Shown: positions 55,110-64,000, counted from the first letter of the stretch. The stretch: 64,000 bases of DNA from Tolypothrix bouteillei VB521301 (GCF_000760695.4 NZ_JHEG04000002.1:248001-312000), one strand, 5' to 3'. Notes: generated by a model not told the origin, from the letters alone. Made by a program: numbers and translations.

Positions 55110-56279
55110 ATGATAAATATATCCAAACAAAAAAATCAATGGTTAATGGCTATGATTGCCGGTGCGACTGCCATTATGGGTGGAACAGTTGTTTATAGCA
55201 TTTCTCAGTTTGGGCATGTCAGTCAAAAACCTGCACCAGTGGTCACAACTTCACCCATGAAAAAAGTGACAGCCTTGGGAAGATTGGAACCTGAAGCTAA
55301 AGTCATTAAGCTGTCTGCACCTCTAGCATTGGATGGCGATCGCCTGACCAAACTTCTAGTTGAAGAAGGCGATCGCGTGCAAGTTGGACAGGTAGTGGCC
55401 ATTCTTGATTCGCGGGATAAACTGCATGATGCCCTTAAAAAGGCACAAGAACAAGTCAAGACGGCTCAAGCCAAACTTGCTCAAGTCCAAGCAGGAGCAA
55501 AAAGGGGAGAAATTGCAGCCCAAAAAGCCACTATAGAGCGTTTAAAAGCCCAACTACAGGGCGAAATTACGACTCAAAAAGCCATTATTACCCGCCGTCA
55601 ATCTGAGTTGAATATTGCTCGTGCAGAATACGAGCGCTATCAAATGCTTTATCGGGAAGGAGCAGAATCTGCATTAAACTTTGATAACAAAAGATTGGCT
55701 TTTGAAACGGCTCAAACACAGTTAATGGAAGCCCAAGCCAATCAGAATCGTACAGCAGATACACTACAGGCAGAAATAGCTGAAGCTAAAGCCACTCTTG
55801 ATAAAATCGCTGAAGTTCGTCCTGTGGATGTGCGGGCGGCGCAAGCAGAAGTTGATGATGCCATTGCATCTGTTAAACAAGCACAAACAGATTTGGAAAA
55901 AGCCTACATTCGATCTCCAATTGCAGGAAATATCCTGAAGATTCACACGCGTGAGGGAGAAAAGATGAGCGACTCTGGGATTGTTGATGTCGCACAAACC
56001 GATCGCATGGTCGCCGTAGCAGAAGTTTATCAATCTGATATTGGAAAAGTTAAAGTCGGACAAAAGGCAATTGTCACAGGTCAAGCCGTGGTTGGAAAAC
56101 TCCAGGGTGTGGTTTCCCACATTGGCTTGCAAGTTAACAAACAAAATGTTTTCAGCAACCAACCGGGCGAGAACTTGGATAAGCGAGTTGTTGAGGTAAA
56201 AATTCGCCTTAACCCTGCAGACAGTAAAAAAGTTGCAGGTTTGACAAATTTACAAGTGCAGACAGCCATTGAATTATAA
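55110..56279 (+). CDS. devB: DevB-like HlyD-family membrane fusion protein
   Basis: 389 residues. One N-terminal membrane helix (WLMAMIAGATAIMGGTVVYSI), a lipoyl/biotinyl half (GRLEPEAKVIKLSAPLALDGDRLTKLLVEEGDRVQVGQVVAILDS), a long coiled coil (~95-250) and the second lipoyl half (AYIRSPIAGNILKIHTREGEKM). It bridges the DevCA ABC transporter to TolC. Paralogues in Anabaena export heterocyst glycolipids; with an adjacent TetR this one more likely exports stress or drug-like compounds (inference). Confidence 0.9.
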   Translation: MINISKQKNQWLMAMIAGATAIMGGTVVYSISQFGHVSQKPAPVVTTSPMKKVTALGRLEPEAKVIKLSAPLALDGDRLTKLLVEEGDRVQVGQVVAILDSRDKLHDALKKAQEQVKTAQAKLAQVQAGAKRGEIAAQKATIERLKAQLQGEITTQKAIITRRQSELNIARAEYERYQMLYREGAESALNFDNKRLAFETAQTQLMEAQANQNRTADTLQAEIAEAKATLDKIAEVRPVDVRAAQAEVDDAIASVKQAQTDLEKAYIRSPIAGNILKIHTREGEKMSDSGIVDVAQTDRMVAVAEVYQSDIGKVKVGQKAIVTGQAVVGKLQGVVSHIGLQVNKQNVFSNQPGENLDKRVVEVKIRLNPADSKKVAGLTNLQVQTAIEL

Positions 56280-56298
56280 ATTTTCTTGCTTCTTAAAA

Positions 56299-56318
56299 TA
56301 TAACGGATGTTCGATATA
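56299..56318. promoter_or_regulatory. 20-bp operator candidate between devB and devC (copy 2)
   Basis: TATAACGGATGTTCGATATA, 19/20 identical to copy 1 and also ~20 bp before a start codon. There is no copy in front of devB (55068-55109). Confidence 0.65.
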
Positions 56319-56338
56319 TATATTAATTGAGGGAATCA

Positions 56339-57508
56339 ATGATGGTTGGTAAATGGTTACGCAGAACACCTCTAGCGTGGCGACAAGTGATGAAAGAAAA
56401 AACCCGTTTGGCGATCGCAGTTGCAGGTATTGCCTTTGCAGATATGCTGATGTTCGTGCAACTGGGGTTTCAGGATGCTCTTTACGACAGCGCTACACTA
56501 CCCCATCGCCTGCTTGAGGCAGATTTAGTGATGACAAATCCCCAATTCCAAACTCTCTTCTCAGTGAAAACTTTCTCTAGAGAAAGACTTTATCAAGCAT
56601 TGGGTCATGAAGCAGTAAAATCAGTAAGTTCTGTATATATAGGTTCGGGGCAGTGGAAAAACCCAGAAAACCGACTTACCCGTGCGATTCTAATATGGGG
56701 AATTGAACCAGACGCTCCTAGCTTGAAGTTACCAGAAATCAAGCAAAATGCAACACAAATCAAACTTTTGAATCAAGTCTTGTTTGACCGTGCAGCACGT
56801 CCTGAGTATGGAGATATTGCAGGTAAGTTGCAAAAACAAGGAACCCTAGAAGCAGAATTGAACCAGCAGAATGTTCAAGTAACAGGGTTATTTACCATTG
56901 GTTCATCCTTTGCTGCTGATGGCAATGTCATCACCAGCGATTCAACATTTTTGAAATTGTTTCCAGAACGTCAATCTGACAGAATAGAAGTCGGTTTGAT
57001 TCAGCTAAAATCTGGTTTTGATGCAGCTAAAGTACAAGCGGAGTTGACAAAAGAATTATCAGGGGATGTCAGAATTTTAACGCCCGAAGGCTTTGCTGGT
57101 GTAGAAAAATATTATTGGGAAAGCCAAGGAACCATCGGATTTATTTTTGGGTTGGGTGTGATTGTTGGATTTATTGTAGGAATCATCATTGTTTACCAAA
57201 TTCTCTACAGTGATGTTGCGGAGCATTTACCGGAGTACGCAACACTCAAGGCAATGGGTTACAGCAATGGTTATCTGATCCGCGTGTTGTTACAAGAAGC
57301 CTTGCTATTAGCAGTCTTAGGTTTTATCCCAGGATTTGCGATCGCAAGCGCACTTTACCAATTGACATATGCAGCAACACTGCTACCCATTGCCATGACA
57401 ACCAGTCGAGCGATCGCAGTCTTTGTACTGACATTAGGGATGTGTAGTTTATCTGGAGCAGTCGCAATGCGGAAACTGCAATCTGCTGACCCCGCAGATA
57501 TTTTTTAG
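56339..57508 (+). CDS. devC: DevC-like ABC transporter permease (FtsX fold)
   Basis: 389 residues from ATG 56339 (GAGGG just upstream). Layout of MacB/DevC type: N-terminal helix (LAIAVAGIAFADMLMFVQLGF), a large periplasmic domain and three C-terminal helices (GFIFGLGVIVGFIVGIIIVYQIL; ALLLAVLGFIPGFAIASALYQL; AIAVFVLTLGMCSLSGAVAM). The end KLQSADPADIF is typical of DevC. A candidate operator lies just upstream. Confidence 0.92.
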   Translation: MMVGKWLRRTPLAWRQVMKEKTRLAIAVAGIAFADMLMFVQLGFQDALYDSATLPHRLLEADLVMTNPQFQTLFSVKTFSRERLYQALGHEAVKSVSSVYIGSGQWKNPENRLTRAILIWGIEPDAPSLKLPEIKQNATQIKLLNQVLFDRAARPEYGDIAGKLQKQGTLEAELNQQNVQVTGLFTIGSSFAADGNVITSDSTFLKLFPERQSDRIEVGLIQLKSGFDAAKVQAELTKELSGDVRILTPEGFAGVEKYYWESQGTIGFIFGLGVIVGFIVGIIIVYQILYSDVAEHLPEYATLKAMGYSNGYLIRVLLQEALLLAVLGFIPGFAIASALYQLTYAATLLPIAMTTSRAIAVFVLTLGMCSLSGAVAMRKLQSADPADIF

Positions 57509-57563
57509 CGTCTGTGTTTTTTGTTGTATTTCTAAGATTTGAAACTTTTTTAACTCAGTACTA

Positions 57564-58283
57564 ATGACTCGCGAGCGGCGATTGATAACAAGCGATAAAT
57601 CTACTTCTATGGAACCTGTAATTGTTGCAAAAAACCTCAATCACTACTTTGGAGAAGGTGCGCTTCGCAAACAAGCCTTATTTGAAATTAGTTTAGAAAT
57701 CAATGCAGGCGAAATTGTAATTATGACTGGACCTTCCGGTTCGGGAAAAACAACTTTGTTGACACTTATGGGTGGATTGCGTTCTGCTCATGAAGGAAGT
57801 TTGAAAATTTTAGGTCAAGAAATGTGTGGTGCAAGCCAAAAGCAGTTGAGGGAAATTCGCTGCAACATTGGCTATATTTTTCAGGCACATAATTTAATGA
57901 CCTTTTTAACAGCTAAAGAAAATGTACGAATGTCTTTAGAATTGCATGACAAATATCTAGACCAAGACATGGATGGTAAAGCAATTGCCATGCTTGAGAG
58001 TGTGGGATTGGGTCATCGCGTGTCTTATTATCCAGAGAGCTTATCAGGCGGACAAAAGCAACGGGTAGCGATCGCCCGCGCACTTGTGAGTCAGCCCAAA
58101 ATTGTTTTAGCGGACGAACCAACAGCAGCGCTTGATAAAAAATCCGGGCGTGATGTTGTGGAATTAATGCAGAAGCTAGCAAAAGAGCAAGGGTGTACTA
58201 TTTTGCTAGTCACGCACGACAACCGTATTCTTGATATAGCCGATCGCATCGTCTATATGGAAGATGGACATCTGAAATTATGA
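57564..58283 (+). CDS. devA: DevA-like ABC transporter ATP-binding subunit
   Basis: 239 residues from ATG 57564 (another ATG at 57609 begins MEPVIVAKNLNHYFG). Walker A GPSGSGKTT, Q-loop FQAHNLM, signature LSGGQKQRVAIARAL, Walker B IVLADEPTAALD, H-loop LLVTHD. Powers the DevBC exporter. Confidence 0.93.
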   Translation: MTRERRLITSDKSTSMEPVIVAKNLNHYFGEGALRKQALFEISLEINAGEIVIMTGPSGSGKTTLLTLMGGLRSAHEGSLKILGQEMCGASQKQLREIRCNIGYIFQAHNLMTFLTAKENVRMSLELHDKYLDQDMDGKAIAMLESVGLGHRVSYYPESLSGGQKQRVAIARALVSQPKIVLADEPTAALDKKSGRDVVELMQKLAKEQGCTILLVTHDNRILDIADRIVYMEDGHLKL

Positions 58284-58289
58284 ATTATG

Positions 58290-58350
58290 AATGTTGAATG
58301 ATGAAGAATTAAACCTTCAATTCATAATTCATAATTCATAATTCATAATT
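58290..58350. repeat. tandem AATTCAT repeat between convergent devA and tonB genes
   Basis: Four AATTCAT units preceded by inverted ATTATGAATG-type sequence, forming a hairpin between two converging genes. It could work as a two-way transcription end. Confidence 0.6.
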
Positions 58351-58779
58351 TATCTTGACTCGCATATCTTGTCGTCCACCGGCTTGTGGTGCTAATTTCA
58401 GTTTTCTGACTTGTTCGATAGCAGAAGCATCCAATTCTTTGTAACCGCTAGAACGAATCAATCTTACATTGGTCACATTACCAACATCATCAGCCTCGAC
58501 ACTCATTTCCACCGTGCCTTTCATTCCTTGCTGCCTTGCAATTTCTGGATACTTGAAGTTACAAAAAGTGCAATTTTCGATAAATTGAGAACCATTACCC
58601 ACCGCTGATTTCGGCTGTTCGAGGATTTTACTATCAAAACCACTATTACCGGGTATGCCTGTCTCCTCAGCAGGGGGGATTATATTAATTTTTGTACTAA
58701 CTTGTGAGTGAGCAGGCGTAGATGCTAAAACCCAGAAGGTGCCTGCTAGCCATAGAGAGGGAACAAGAAATAACTTCAT
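58336..58779 (-). CDS. TonB C-terminal domain protein, secreted
   Basis: 147 residues. Signal peptide (MKLFLVPSLWLAGTFWVLASTPAHS-Q) instead of the usual TonB membrane anchor with a long Pro-rich spacer. The C-terminal domain is FKYPEIARQQGMKGTVEMSVEADDVGNVTNVRLIRSSGYKELDASAIEQVRKLKL (YPxxAR, GxVxVxxxVxxxG pattern). A CTFC pair precedes it. Divergent to exbB, 107 bp apart. Without an anchor it could be a periplasmic or lipid-free variant. Confidence 0.85.
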   Translation of the reverse strand: MKLFLVPSLWLAGTFWVLASTPAHSQVSTKINIIPPAEETGIPGNSGFDSKILEQPKSAVGNGSQFIENCTFCNFKYPEIARQQGMKGTVEMSVEADDVGNVTNVRLIRSSGYKELDASAIEQVRKLKLAPQAGGRQDMRVKINYEL

Positions 58780-58886
58780 AAAAGCCTCGCTTGTAAAAAA
58801 AATCCATATAGAGTAGCCGCTATTCTATGCCAGTATTTTTCAACAGTCATCTGTTAACCTACAATTGTCCTATCAAATAACAATCG

Positions 58887-59519
58887 ATGGAAATCAGCAA
58901 TTTATTTGCCGCAGGTGGGGTAGTGATGTGGCCCCTGCTAGGATTTTCGATACTGGCTGCCGCACTCATTATTGAGAGAATCTTTTTTTGGGTAAGGATT
59001 ACAAACCGTCAAAATCATGTAGTGCGAGAGGTGTTGAATCTTTACCGTCTCGGTAATACTGTGGGTGCTATGAATGAATTACAAAAAAATACAGATTTAC
59101 CCATTGCACGGATTTTTTTAGCGGCATTAGAACTCGAACAACCAAATCCAGAGGAATTTCGTCTTGCTTTAGAAAGTGAAGCTCAAGCTGAGATACCTTT
59201 GCTTAAACGCTTTCAAAATATCTTTGATACTATTATTTCCCTTGCACCTTTGTTGGGTCTTCTGGGAACTGTTTTAGGGTTAATTTACTCTTTTAAATCC
59301 TTAAATATTGGAGATGTGGGAGGCAGTAGAACAGCAGGAGTCACATCTGGTATTAGTGAAGCTTTGGTTTCTACTGCTTCAGGATTAGTGGTTGCTATTT
59401 TCACCCTTCTCTTTGCCAATACTTTCCGAGGTCTCTACCAGAGACAAATTGCTCGCATTCAAGAGTATGGCGGACAGTTAGAGTTGCTTTACCGCCGACG
59501 CTATGAAAAAAATTATTAG
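58887..59519 (+). CDS. exbB: ExbB/TolQ/MotA family proton-channel protein
   Basis: 210 residues, three membrane helices: VVMWPLLGFSILAAALIIERIFFWV (with the family's IIER), IISLAPLLGLLGTVLGLIYSF and ALVSTASGLVVAIFTLLFANTF. It should form the pentameric proton channel that powers TonB. No exbD follows in 59520-59720; the TonB-like gene is divergent. Confidence 0.9.
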   Translation: MEISNLFAAGGVVMWPLLGFSILAAALIIERIFFWVRITNRQNHVVREVLNLYRLGNTVGAMNELQKNTDLPIARIFLAALELEQPNPEEFRLALESEAQAEIPLLKRFQNIFDTIISLAPLLGLLGTVLGLIYSFKSLNIGDVGGSRTAGVTSGISEALVSTASGLVVAIFTLLFANTFRGLYQRQIARIQEYGGQLELLYRRRYEKNY

Positions 59520-59720
59520 GGATTGTTTGCCCTGACTCCTCTGGTCGCTGTGAACCTAGCGCACGAGGGTGGCTCCCCATGTCATACTTAAACTGGCAGC
59601 CTTCAGACTTGTATTTGAAGCTCTATCTCTTATAATTTAAGTAAATATTATACTTAATACCTAAAGGGCTGCGATCGCTATGACTTGAGAAACTCCATAT
59701 TATCTAAGGGAAGCTCAACC

Positions 59721-61547
59721 GTGAAAATTCTGTTGGTAGAAGACGATCGCCCTACCAGTTTAGTAGTTTCCGACATCCTAATTGCTCATAACTATACAGT
59801 TAACCAAGCAATGGATGGACAGACAGGTCTAGAACTGGCAAAGGCATTTGAATATGACCTAGTTCTTTTAGACATTATGCTTCCGGATACGGATGGTATT
59901 AGTGTGTGCAAACGCCTGCGTGCTCTAGGGTATCAGAGCCCTATTTTACTCTTGACTGGCAAAGACAGCACAACAGACCGAGTCGTGGGTTTAGACGCAG
60001 GAGCAGATGATTATGTCGTTAAGCCGTTTGAAATGAATGAATTGTTAGCACGGGTTCGTGCTCTTTTACGGCGAGGAAAGACAGTACCATCATCTATAAT
60101 TGTTTGGGAAGATATACATTTTGATACTGTTAACAATCAAGTAACTTTTAGGGACAAACCCTTAAAATTAACACCTAAAGAGTATTGTTTGTTAGAACTT
60201 TTCCTGCTCAATCCAAAGCGTGTTTTTAGTCGTAAAGCTGTTTTAGAGAAACTTTGGGATTTTGCCGATTCACCAGGGGAAGAAACCGTTAGCACTCACA
60301 TCAAATGTTTGCGGCAAAAATTTAGAGCAGCTGGTGCGTCCGATCCAATTGAAACAGTTCACGGTTTGGGGTATCGACTGAAAACTCCATCAGAATCAAA
60401 AGAAAATGATGCTTCCGTTAAGCAAACAACCAACCAAAAAAACATCAAAGCAACGACCTCGAAAGTTTGGGAGAAATTCAAGAGTAAATATGTAGAACAT
60501 TTTGCTGTGTTAGAACAAGCAACTTCCGCACTAGCAAAAGGTCAGCTAACGCCCGAACTGCTACAACAGGCTAAATACGAAGCACACACCTTAGCCGGTT
60601 CATTGGGAGTATTTGGCTTGATGCGGGGTTCCGAACTAGCAAGAGAGTTAGAGGATTTTTTTCAACCTTACAAGCAATTGCAAGCTGATGACGTTCAACA
60701 GATTTTAATGCTTGTAGACTTACTAAGGCAAGAGTTACAAAAAACACCACGATCGGAAACAGAAGGAGTACAAATTTCTGACTCTCCACTCATACTGATA
60801 GTGGATGACGATTTGATGTTAGCAGAACGAATTAGGATTGAAGCGATCGCTTGGAAGTTACGAGTGGAGGTAGCTACAGATTTAGAGGTTGCTCGAAAGG
60901 TTATTGCCCAAACTCCACCCCAAGTTATCTTGCTCGCTCTGAATTTCCCTAGTTCTACAGAAGACGGGCTTACCTTACTGAAGGAACTAGCACAACGAAT
61001 TCCCAAAATACCTGTTTTAGTCTTTTCTGAAGAAGGGAGTCTGGCTAACAGGTTGGAAGTTGCTCGTTTGGGAGGGTGTATTTTTTTACAAAAACCCCAA
61101 TCAAGCTATAATATCCTTAAAGTGGTGACCAAGGTATTAAACACTACGCAAGATGCTGCTTCTGGCAATCGAGTAATGGCAGTAGATAAAGATGAAGCAG
61201 CGTTATCACATCTCAAAAATCTCTTACAGCCATTAGGAGTAGAGGTTACAACATTAAACGATCCGCATCAGTTTTGGGAAGTGCTGATGGCTTCAAGACC
61301 AGATTTACTCATACTTGATGTGGAAATGCCCGGATTAAACAGTTTGGAATTGTGCCAAGTTGTGCGTTGCGATCCAACATGGTACAGAATACCAATTATC
61401 TTTTGGTCAGCACGCACGCAAGAGAGTGAGATTGACAAGGCATTTGCTGTAGGGGTAGATGACTACATTAGCAAGTCAGTTGAAGAAGCCGAACTCACAA
61501 CTCGAGTTCTCCGCCGCCTCAGTAGAACGCGGAAACAGCAAGTCTAG
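59721..61547 (+). CDS. multi-domain response regulator REC-wHTH-Hpt-REC-REC
   Basis: 608 residues from GTG 59721 (GGGAAG about 8 bp upstream; a TTG at 59685 is in frame). Domains: receiver (VKILLVEDDRPT, LVLLDIMLPDTDG, VVKPFE), OmpR-type winged helix (LTPKEYCLLELFLLNPKRVFSRKAVLEKLW...HGLGYRL), Hpt with YEAHTLAGSLGVFGL, second receiver (LILIVDDDL, VILLALNFPS, FLQKPQ) in which the phospho-Asp is replaced, and third receiver (LLILDVEMPGLNSLELC, ISKS). An Hpt inside a DNA-binding regulator suggests phosphorelay and transcription in one chain. Confidence 0.92.
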   Translation: MKILLVEDDRPTSLVVSDILIAHNYTVNQAMDGQTGLELAKAFEYDLVLLDIMLPDTDGISVCKRLRALGYQSPILLLTGKDSTTDRVVGLDAGADDYVVKPFEMNELLARVRALLRRGKTVPSSIIVWEDIHFDTVNNQVTFRDKPLKLTPKEYCLLELFLLNPKRVFSRKAVLEKLWDFADSPGEETVSTHIKCLRQKFRAAGASDPIETVHGLGYRLKTPSESKENDASVKQTTNQKNIKATTSKVWEKFKSKYVEHFAVLEQATSALAKGQLTPELLQQAKYEAHTLAGSLGVFGLMRGSELARELEDFFQPYKQLQADDVQQILMLVDLLRQELQKTPRSETEGVQISDSPLILIVDDDLMLAERIRIEAIAWKLRVEVATDLEVARKVIAQTPPQVILLALNFPSSTEDGLTLLKELAQRIPKIPVLVFSEEGSLANRLEVARLGGCIFLQKPQSSYNILKVVTKVLNTTQDAASGNRVMAVDKDEAALSHLKNLLQPLGVEVTTLNDPHQFWEVLMASRPDLLILDVEMPGLNSLELCQVVRCDPTWYRIPIIFWSARTQESEIDKAFAVGVDDYISKSVEEAELTTRVLRRLSRTRKQQV

Positions 61548-61641
61548 GTAAGACATAAAAACAGCCCCGATAAAAAATTTTCACCCCCATAACTAACCTG
61601 ACAATCCTTCTTTCGTGACCCCCTAATCCCCGATCCTGCAA

Positions 61642-62226
61642 TTAATTACTTGCTTCTTTAGTACATTCTAAATAGTGAGAGTCTACCCATCCCCGCACTC
61701 TGTTCACTCCAGTATTTGGACCCCGCGCTACTTCAACATAAGTCCAATCATCCTTTTGCCGAATAGCACGAACAATATTTCCATTGTTTAATGCTGCTTT
61801 TGATTTGCCTGCAGGAGAATACAGAACTGGGAGTTGTCCGGTGTAAACGCCCGTGATATCGCACCATCTCTCCCACTTTAGATTGGAGAAGGGAACAAGT
61901 TCGCTAGTAAAAATGCGGCGATTGTTTTTCAGAATACTCAAGCGCATATTTTCTCCTTTCCCTTCATGCCAGGATATTGCGTAAATGTATTCACCATTCA
62001 ACCAGCGCTTACCACTATACTTTTTATCAACTACGGTTTCGGAACCATGAAGCGTAATGCACTTATTTTCTCTGTCACATCCTTGATAGGAGTCATCGCT
62101 TCCCAAAGTAACCATCAATTCTCCAGCTTTGTAGTGAGATTTCTGAAGTTGTTGCGCGAGGGTTGGGGTAGCTATAGATATGCTGGCAAGAGCAAGAATG
62201 CCTAGGGCAGTTAGTTTAAAATTCAT
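61642..62226 (-). CDS. secreted protein with C-terminal SH3-like domain
   Basis: 194 residues. Signal peptide MNFKLTALGILALASISIATPTLA-Q. The middle part carries a CDRENKC pair; the C-terminal ~75 residues (YTGQLPVLYSPAGKSKAALNNGNIVRAIRQKDDWTYVEVARGPNTGVNRVRGWVDSHYLEC) look like a bacterial SH3 domain. Periplasmic or extracellular; function unknown. Converges on the regulator gene upstream. Confidence 0.8.
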   Translation of the reverse strand: MNFKLTALGILALASISIATPTLAQQLQKSHYKAGELMVTLGSDDSYQGCDRENKCITLHGSETVVDKKYSGKRWLNGEYIYAISWHEGKGENMRLSILKNNRRIFTSELVPFSNLKWERWCDITGVYTGQLPVLYSPAGKSKAALNNGNIVRAIRQKDDWTYVEVARGPNTGVNRVRGWVDSHYLECTKEASN

Positions 62227-62350
62227 AGTTAAAGTTTAAAAAGGTCTAAATTTAGAATTCCCAAAATCTCACGAAGAATTTCTGTTGTATGTAAACATAT
62301 AGAAAACCCACCAGCGAGTCAGGATTCTCTTGTCAAAAGGAGCTGCTATC

Positions 62351-64000
62351 ATGTTGCGGAAGCCGAAAAAAAGTTGGACCCCTTCTCTTTGGGCTAGCCC
62401 GAAACCCTTTGGCATTGGCGAGCAGTATCCGAATAACTACTGGGAAGTGTTTCGGGCCGTTTTGGAAAACGCTGACAACTTGCCTTATGCTTGGGAAATC
62501 CTAAATAAAGGAGTTTGTGACGGTTGTGCCTTGGGAACAACGGGCATGAAAGATTGGACTGTAGATGGTATTCATGTTTGCAATGTCCGTTTGCGGTTGT
62601 TACGTCTCAACACAATGCCAGCTCTTGACCCCAAACTTCTCGCAGATGTCTCTGAGTTAAAAAAGAAAAGCGGTGCTGAATTACAAGCTATGGGGCGGCT
62701 TCCCTATCCCATGAAACGCGATCGCTCGGAAATTGGTTTCAGTCGCATCAGTTGGGATGAAGCTCTAAATTTGATTGCCAAGCGTATCCGAACCTCTACA
62801 CCGGATCGCCTTGGTTTCTACTTCACCAGTCGGGGGACGGTTAATGAAACTTACTATGCCACCCAAAAAGCAGTGCGGGCAATGGGAACGAATAATCTTG
62901 ACAATGCAGCCCGTATATGCCATTCCCCCAGTACCAACGCTTTGAAATCAACTATTGGAGTCGCTGCAACTACCTGTTCCTACAAAGACTGGATCGGAAC
63001 CGATTTGTTAGTCTTTATTGGTTCCAATGTCGCCAACAATCAACCGGTTACCGTGAAATATCTCCATTGGGCGAAAAAAGCGGGTACAAAAATAGTTGTT
63101 ATTAATACTTACCGCGAGCCGGGAATGGAACGCTACTGGGTACCATCAATTCCTGAAAGTGCTTTGTTTGGTACTAAGTTTGCTGAAGATTTCTTTTTGG
63201 TAAATATTGGCGGAGACATGGCGTTCTTAAATGGGACAATCAAGCACGCGATCGCCAATGGTTGGGTTGACGAGTCATTTATCAACAACTACACCACCAA
63301 CTTTGACGAACTCAAAGCGTTTCTCGCTACGCAGTCTTGGGAAGAACTCGAGCAAATTTCCGGTGCGACTCGCGAATCCATGTATACCTTTGCCAAAATG
63401 CTTGGCGAAGCAAACAAAGCTGTATTTGTCTGGAGTATGGGCATTACTCAACACGAGTGTGGTGAAGATAATGTCCGGGCAATTATCAATCTAGCTTTGA
63501 CTAAAGGATTTGTTGGTCGAGAGGGGTGTGGTTTGATGCCAATTCGGGGACACTCTGGAGTTCAAGGAGGTGCAGAAATGGGATGTTATGCCACCACTTT
63601 CCCAGGAGGAAGATCTATTACCTCAGAAAATGCAGCGTCTCTAGGTGAACTTTGGGGTTTTGAAGTTCCTACGACCAAGGGGTTAATTGCTTCTGAAATG
63701 ATTGATGCTGCTGCAGAAGGCAAATTAGATGTTTTGTTCTCTGTGGGTGGAAATTTTTTAGAGGTTCTACCAGAACCAAATTATGTGGAAAGTGCTTTAA
63801 AGCGCGTACCTCTGAGGGTTCACATGGATATTGTTGTATCCAAACAAATGCTTTTAGAATCAGACGAGACAGTGGTGATTTTACCAGCAACGACTCGTTA
63901 TGAAATCCCTGGGGGAGTTACAGAGACTAATACAGAACGACGTGTTATTTTTAGCCCGGAAATTCTCGGTTCCCGTATTGGGGAGGCGCGTCCGGAATGG
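62351..64000 (+). CDS. FdhF/YdeP family molybdopterin oxidoreductase (partial, 3' end outside)
   Basis: Open from ATG 62351 to the window edge (550 codons, no stop). MLRKPKKSWTPSLWASPKPFGIGEQYPNNYWEVFRAV is the start of the YdeP-like family. GVCDGCALG and HVCNVRL supply Cys for a possible iron-sulfur site. MGRLPYPMKRDR, SWDEALNLIAKRI, FYFTSRGTVNE, ARICHSPSTNALKSTIG, GTDLLVFIGSNVANNQP and INTYREPGMERYWVP follow the molybdopterin-binding fold. Related to formate dehydrogenase alpha subunits; substrate not known (E. coli YdeP acts in acid resistance). No partner subunit is seen upstream. Confidence 0.9.
   Translation, partial: MLRKPKKSWTPSLWASPKPFGIGEQYPNNYWEVFRAVLENADNLPYAWEILNKGVCDGCALGTTGMKDWTVDGIHVCNVRLRLLRLNTMPALDPKLLADVSELKKKSGAELQAMGRLPYPMKRDRSEIGFSRISWDEALNLIAKRIRTSTPDRLGFYFTSRGTVNETYYATQKAVRAMGTNNLDNAARICHSPSTNALKSTIGVAATTCSYKDWIGTDLLVFIGSNVANNQPVTVKYLHWAKKAGTKIVVINTYREPGMERYWVPSIPESALFGTKFAEDFFLVNIGGDMAFLNGTIKHAIANGWVDESFINNYTTNFDELKAFLATQSWEELEQISGATRESMYTFAKMLGEANKAVFVWSMGITQHECGEDNVRAIINLALTKGFVGREGCGLMPIRGHSGVQGGAEMGCYATTFPGGRSITSENAASLGELWGFEVPTTKGLIASEMIDAAAEGKLDVLFSVGGNFLEVLPEPNYVESALKRVPLRVHMDIVVSKQMLLESDETVVILPATTRYEIPGGVTETNTERRVIFSPEILGSRIGEARPEW

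Noticed and set aside
1..64000. tRNA or rRNA genes
   Set aside because: No cloverleaf with a GTTCRANNC T-loop or rRNA-like segment was noticed on either strand.

Overview
This window comes from a filamentous, probably heterocyst-forming cyanobacterium of the Nostocales; the genus cannot be fixed from sequence alone. Evidence: very many HIP1 octamers (GCGATCGC), heptanucleotide short tandem repeats between genes, complete phycoerythrocyanin (pec) and phycocyanin (cpc) operons in the order seen in Anabaena/Nostoc, a PatA-type regulator, a DevBCA exporter and an AAA-WD40 protein.

Layout. 1-6.96 kb: tail of a cyclic-peptide ABC exporter, a 14-repeat WD40 protein, and an RppA/RppB-like two-component system. 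7.0-11.9 kb: a response-regulator gene remnant, a microbial rhodopsin with bacteriorhodopsin-like proton-pump residues, a cysteine-rich copper-storage-type protein, a small membrane protein and a ClC antiporter with CBS and USP domains. 12.1-14.75 kb: a secreted small protein and an insertion sequence flanked by an inverted, truncated copy of its own 5' end. 15.2-19.8 kb: phosphoribulokinase-like kinase, RadC, small proteins, PhoD. 20.0-23.3 kb: AT-rich accessory island (decayed surface-protein gene, ankyrin protein, two tandem paralogous small genes, orphan addiction-module antitoxin). 23.7-33.9 kb: K+ channel, OmpA-like protein, an MHYT-GAF-LOV chemoreceptor, beta-helix/SLH protein, CheY-like regulator and hybrid kinase. 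34.1-35.05 kb: CRISPR array of 13 full repeats plus a half repeat, with no cas genes in view. 35.5-46.5 kb (minus strand): pecBACEF followed by cpcBACDEF and three cpcG genes, the rod part of the phycobilisome. 47.3-52.7 kb: RluD-like pseudouridine synthase with a MITE-like insertion at its 3' end, a 2-kb gene-poor stretch, PatA-like regulator, zinc-ribbon protein, ArfB-like factor. 52.9-64 kb: a TIM-barrel hydrolase, TetR plus devBCA with two copies of a 20-bp operator candidate, TonB/ExbB, a REC-wHTH-Hpt-REC-REC regulator, an SH3-like secreted protein and the start of an FdhF/YdeP molybdoenzyme.

How it fits together. The phycobilisome cluster makes rods with phycocyanin cores and phycoerythrocyanin tips, with linkers (CpcC, CpcD, PecC, CpcG) and bilin lyases (CpcE/F, PecE/F) encoded alongside. 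Near the left end, an 11-bp-spaced TGAAA direct repeat occurs beside the RppA-like gene, in front of the rhodopsin, and in front of the small-protein/ClC pair, which suggests a small regulon linking a light-driven proton pump and a Cl-/H+ exchanger. All functional claims are from reading the sequence; no database search was run.
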